Origin: an uncultured Bacteroidales bacterium
GTDB lineage: Bacteria; Bacteroidota; Bacteroidia; Bacteroidales; Muribaculaceae
Direction of reading: 5' to 3'
NCBI GenBank assembly: GCA_947177325.1
Contig: CAMWUH010000090.1
Span: 1 to 7,742, forward strand
DNA length: 7,742 nt
Made by a program: the position numbers and the translations under genes. Below the pieces are notes generated by a model that saw only the letters and a list, made by a program, of their open reading frames with translations, was not told the DNA's origin and did no database searches. Shown one piece after another: positions 5,154-7,742 of this stretch (position 1 is its first letter; each line of letters begins with the position of its first letter).

Positions 5154-7742
5154 ATGGCAAAAAAAATAGCGGAAACCCCGCTCATGAAGCAATACCTCGA
5201 AATGAAGCAACGTCACCCCGACGCTGTGTTGCTCTTTCGTGTGGGCGATTTCTACGAAACTTTCTCCGACGACGCCATCACGGCCTCTGAGATTCTCGGC
5301 ATAACGCTGACGCGCCGGGCCAACGGCTCCGCTTCTTCGGTAGAGCTCGCCGGGTTCCCTCATCACGCTCTCGACACCTATCTGCCCAAGCTCGTCAGAG
5401 CCGGAAAGCGAGTAGCTATATGCGAGCAACTGGAAGACCCCAAGCTAACAAAAAAACTCGTTAAACGCGGCATTACCGAGCTCGTAACCCCCGGCGTGGC
5501 CGTCAACGACTCCATACTCCAAAACCGCGAGAACAACTTCCTGGCAGCCGTTCATTTCAATGGCAACGTGGCCGGTGTCGCCTTTCTCGACATATCGACC
5601 GGCGAGTTCCTTACCGCAGAAGGCTCAGTAGACTATATCGACAAACTGCTCGGAAACTTTGCCCCTAAAGAGGTGCTCGTGGAGCGCAACAACAAGAAGC
5701 TGTTCTTGGAGCGTATATCGGGAAAATATCATCTGACCGAGCTCGACGACTGGATTTTCACTCTCCAATCGGCCAATGACCGACTGCTCAAGCACTTCGA
5801 GACAACCAGCCTGAAAGGATTTGGTGTTGACTCGATGAAAGCCGCCATCGTTGCATCAGGGGCAGTTATCCATTACCTCGACATCACCCGCCACACCCAA
5901 ATCAGCCACATCAATCGCCTGGCGCGCATCGAAGAGGACCGCTACGTAAGGCTCGACCGCTTTACTATTCGCAACCTCGAATTGCTTGGCTCAATGGCCG
6001 GCGATGAGGGGCGCTCTTTCCTGAGCGTCATTGACCGCACCACCTCACCGATGGGCGGCCGATTGCTGCGCCGCTGGATTACCTTTCCGCTGAAAGATAT
6101 AAGCGCTATCAACGACCGCCTCGACATTGTTGAATACTTCTTCCGCCACCCCGACGAGCGCACCGTTATCGCCGACACCCTGGCCGATATCGGCGACTTG
6201 CAGCGCCTCATATCGAAAGTGGCCGTGGGACGCATTTCACCCCGCGAAGTGGTGCAGCTGAAAAATGCCGTGGCCGCCATTGTCCCTGTCAAGCAGCTTT
6301 GCCAAGGGGCTGACCTCGACGCCCTGCGCATTATCGGCGAACAACTTAATCTGTGTGAGTCGATGGTTGAGCGCATCAACCGCGAAATCGTTGAAAACGC
6401 CCCGATCGCGCTCAATCGCGGTGAAGTAATCGCCTCGGGCGTTAACGACGAGCTCGACGAGCTGCGCGAAATCGCCTATCACGGTAAAGACCATCTGCTG
6501 AAAATTCAGCAGCGCGAAAGCGAAGCCACAGGTATTCCCTCGCTCAAAATAGCCTATAACAACGTGTTTGGCTACTACCTTGAAGTGACCAACACCCATC
6601 GCGACAAAGTGCCCTCGGAGTGGATACGCAAGCAAACCCTCGTCAATGCCGAGCGCTACATCACCCCCGAGCTGAAAGAGCTCGAAGATAAAATCATCAA
6701 CGCTCAGGAGCGTATCGGCGTGCTCGAAGAGCAATTGTTTCGCCGACTGGTCAGCCGCCTGAACGAATATATCGACGCTATTCAGCTCAACTGTAATTTG
6801 CTCGCTCGCCTTGACTGCCTGGCGGGCTTCACCCTTGCCGCTACTGAAAACCATTACAATCGCCCCGTGGTCGACGACTCTCTGACTTTGGAAATGAACG
6901 AAGGGCGCCACCCGGTCATTGAGCGTCAGCTCCCCCCGGGAGTGCCATATATCACCAATTCGGTTAAACTTGAACCCGGCCGGGCCGGTGGCACTCAGGT
7001 GATGATGATAACCGGGCCCAACATGTCGGGTAAATCGGCATTGCTCCGCTCGGTGGCGCTTAATGTGCTGATGGCCCAGATAGGGTCGTTTGTGGCGGCC
7101 GAGAGCTTCCGCGTAGGTGTGGTTGACAAGATATTTACCCGCGTGGGCGCATCCGACAATATTTCGCTCGGAGAGTCGACATTCATGGTTGAAATGAACG
7201 AGGCCGCCTCTATACTCAACAACATGTCGGAGCGCTCGCTCATACTCTTCGACGAGCTGGGCCGAGGCACTTCAACCTACGACGGCATCTCCATAGCCTG
7301 GGCCATCGTGGAATATATCACCTCATCGCCTCTCCACCCCAAAACACTTTTTGCCACCCACTACCACGAGCTCAACGACATGGAACGCAATTATCCGGGC
7401 GTGGTCAACTTCAACGTGGCCGTGCAGGAAGCCGACGGCAAAGTGGTGTTTCTGCGCAAACTGGAGCGAGGCGGCTCGGCCCACAGTTTCGGTATTCATG
7501 TTGCCAAATTGGCAGGTATGCCGAAATCGATAGTCAAGCGCGCCAACGAGGTGTTGAAAACTCTTGAGGAGTCAGCCCCCACAGCTCGGGCTGCCTCAAC
7601 CGAAGCCATCAAGCCCGCCGCCCCGACACAACAAACCTCCGACGGCTATCAGCTCTCATTCTTCCCGCTCGACGCCCCTCTGTTAGCGCAAATCCGCCGA
7701 CGCATCATCGACCTCGACATCAACAACCTGACCCCCATCGAC
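5154..7742 (+). CDS. mutS: DNA mismatch repair protein MutS, 3' end cut by window
   Basis: MutS binds mismatches and small loops in newly replicated DNA, then acts as an ATP-driven sliding clamp that recruits MutL. The frame stays open for 863 codons to the last base; the family is usually about 850-880 residues, so only a short C-terminal end is missing. All five domains are present. The mismatch-binding domain carries Phe33-Tyr34-Glu35, the reading wedge; connector, lever and clamp domains occupy about 125-560. The ATPase has Walker A at 621-628 (GPNMSGKS, Lys627), Walker B with Asp700-Glu701 followed by LGRGTST, and the ATHYHEL motif at 734-740. The helix-turn-helix dimer region follows near GIHVAKLAG. 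QLSFF at 833-837 (7650-7664) matches the beta-clamp-binding motif of MutS proteins. This is the MutS1 repair type, not MutS2, which lacks the mismatch-binding domain and Phe-x-Glu motif. No internal stop or frameshift was seen. The ATG at 5154 places the Phe-Tyr-Glu motif at the usual distance from the N terminus. MutL is not in the window. Confidence 0.97.
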   Translation, partial: MAKKIAETPLMKQYLEMKQRHPDAVLLFRVGDFYETFSDDAITASEILGITLTRRANGSASSVELAGFPHHALDTYLPKLVRAGKRVAICEQLEDPKLTKKLVKRGITELVTPGVAVNDSILQNRENNFLAAVHFNGNVAGVAFLDISTGEFLTAEGSVDYIDKLLGNFAPKEVLVERNNKKLFLERISGKYHLTELDDWIFTLQSANDRLLKHFETTSLKGFGVDSMKAAIVASGAVIHYLDITRHTQISHINRLARIEEDRYVRLDRFTIRNLELLGSMAGDEGRSFLSVIDRTTSPMGGRLLRRWITFPLKDISAINDRLDIVEYFFRHPDERTVIADTLADIGDLQRLISKVAVGRISPREVVQLKNAVAAIVPVKQLCQGADLDALRIIGEQLNLCESMVERINREIVENAPIALNRGEVIASGVNDELDELREIAYHGKDHLLKIQQRESEATGIPSLKIAYNNVFGYYLEVTNTHRDKVPSEWIRKQTLVNAERYITPELKELEDKIINAQERIGVLEEQLFRRLVSRLNEYIDAIQLNCNLLARLDCLAGFTLAATENHYNRPVVDDSLTLEMNEGRHPVIERQLPPGVPYITNSVKLEPGRAGGTQVMMITGPNMSGKSALLRSVALNVLMAQIGSFVAAESFRVGVVDKIFTRVGASDNISLGESTFMVEMNEAASILNNMSERSLILFDELGRGTSTYDGISIAWAIVEYITSSPLHPKTLFATHYHELNDMERNYPGVVNFNVAVQEADGKVVFLRKLERGGSAHSFGIHVAKLAGMPKSIVKRANEVLKTLEESAPTARAASTEAIKPAAPTQQTSDGYQLSFFPLDAPLLAQIRRRIIDLDINNLTPID

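Noticed and set aside
6237..6911. 224-residue open frame on the minus strand
   Set aside because: It is antisense to the lever, clamp and early ATPase parts of mutS, whose own frame is intact and fully recognisable; the antisense product has no family features.
6975..6984. Perfect 10-bp palindrome CCCGGCCGGG
   Set aside because: It lies inside mutS, codes for a Pro-Gly-Arg loop before Walker A, has no spacer for a hairpin loop or following T-run, and is expected by chance in GC-rich sequence.

Overview
The window looks like an ordinary stretch of Bacteroidota chromosome, most likely order Bacteroidales and possibly a gut Muribaculaceae-like lineage. The evidence is a DUF4919-type exported protein, a PorW/SprE-type TPR lipoprotein with the family's Trp/Arg-rich signature, an FtsX-like permease with a Bacteroidales-style first membrane helix, and no Shine-Dalgarno motif before any gene. 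Codons mostly end in C. The family-level placement is an inference.

Four genes lie head to tail on the + strand and fill almost the whole window. (1) Positions 1-1169 hold most of an FtsX/MacB-like ABC transporter permease whose 5' end is outside the window; an in-frame TAG at 27-29 interrupts its first transmembrane helix. (2) Positions 1201-1968 encode a secreted DUF4919 protein of unknown function. (3) Positions 1982-5131 encode a 1049-residue TPR lipoprotein of the PorW/SprE type, starting at TTG. (4) Positions 5154-7742 encode MutS, the DNA mismatch-recognition ATPase; it is open to the last base and lacks only its final residues. The gaps are 31, 13 and 22 nt, with no terminator-like hairpin or recognisable promoter, so co-transcription from a promoter upstream of the window is plausible.

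The first three products are envelope proteins: an inner-membrane permease, a periplasmic or exported protein, and a lipoprotein scaffold. MutS is a cytoplasmic repair protein with no evident functional link to them. No RNA genes, mobile elements, CRISPR arrays, phage genes or attachment sites were seen. There is no gene-free stretch longer than 31 nt apart from the interrupted 5' end at 1-59.

No undescribed system is evident. The observation most worth checking is the in-frame amber codon in the permease. Lesser ones are the 18-nt-period repeats in the PorW-like gene, its TTG start, the pyrimidine-rich spacer, and the change in strand composition between the first three genes and mutS.
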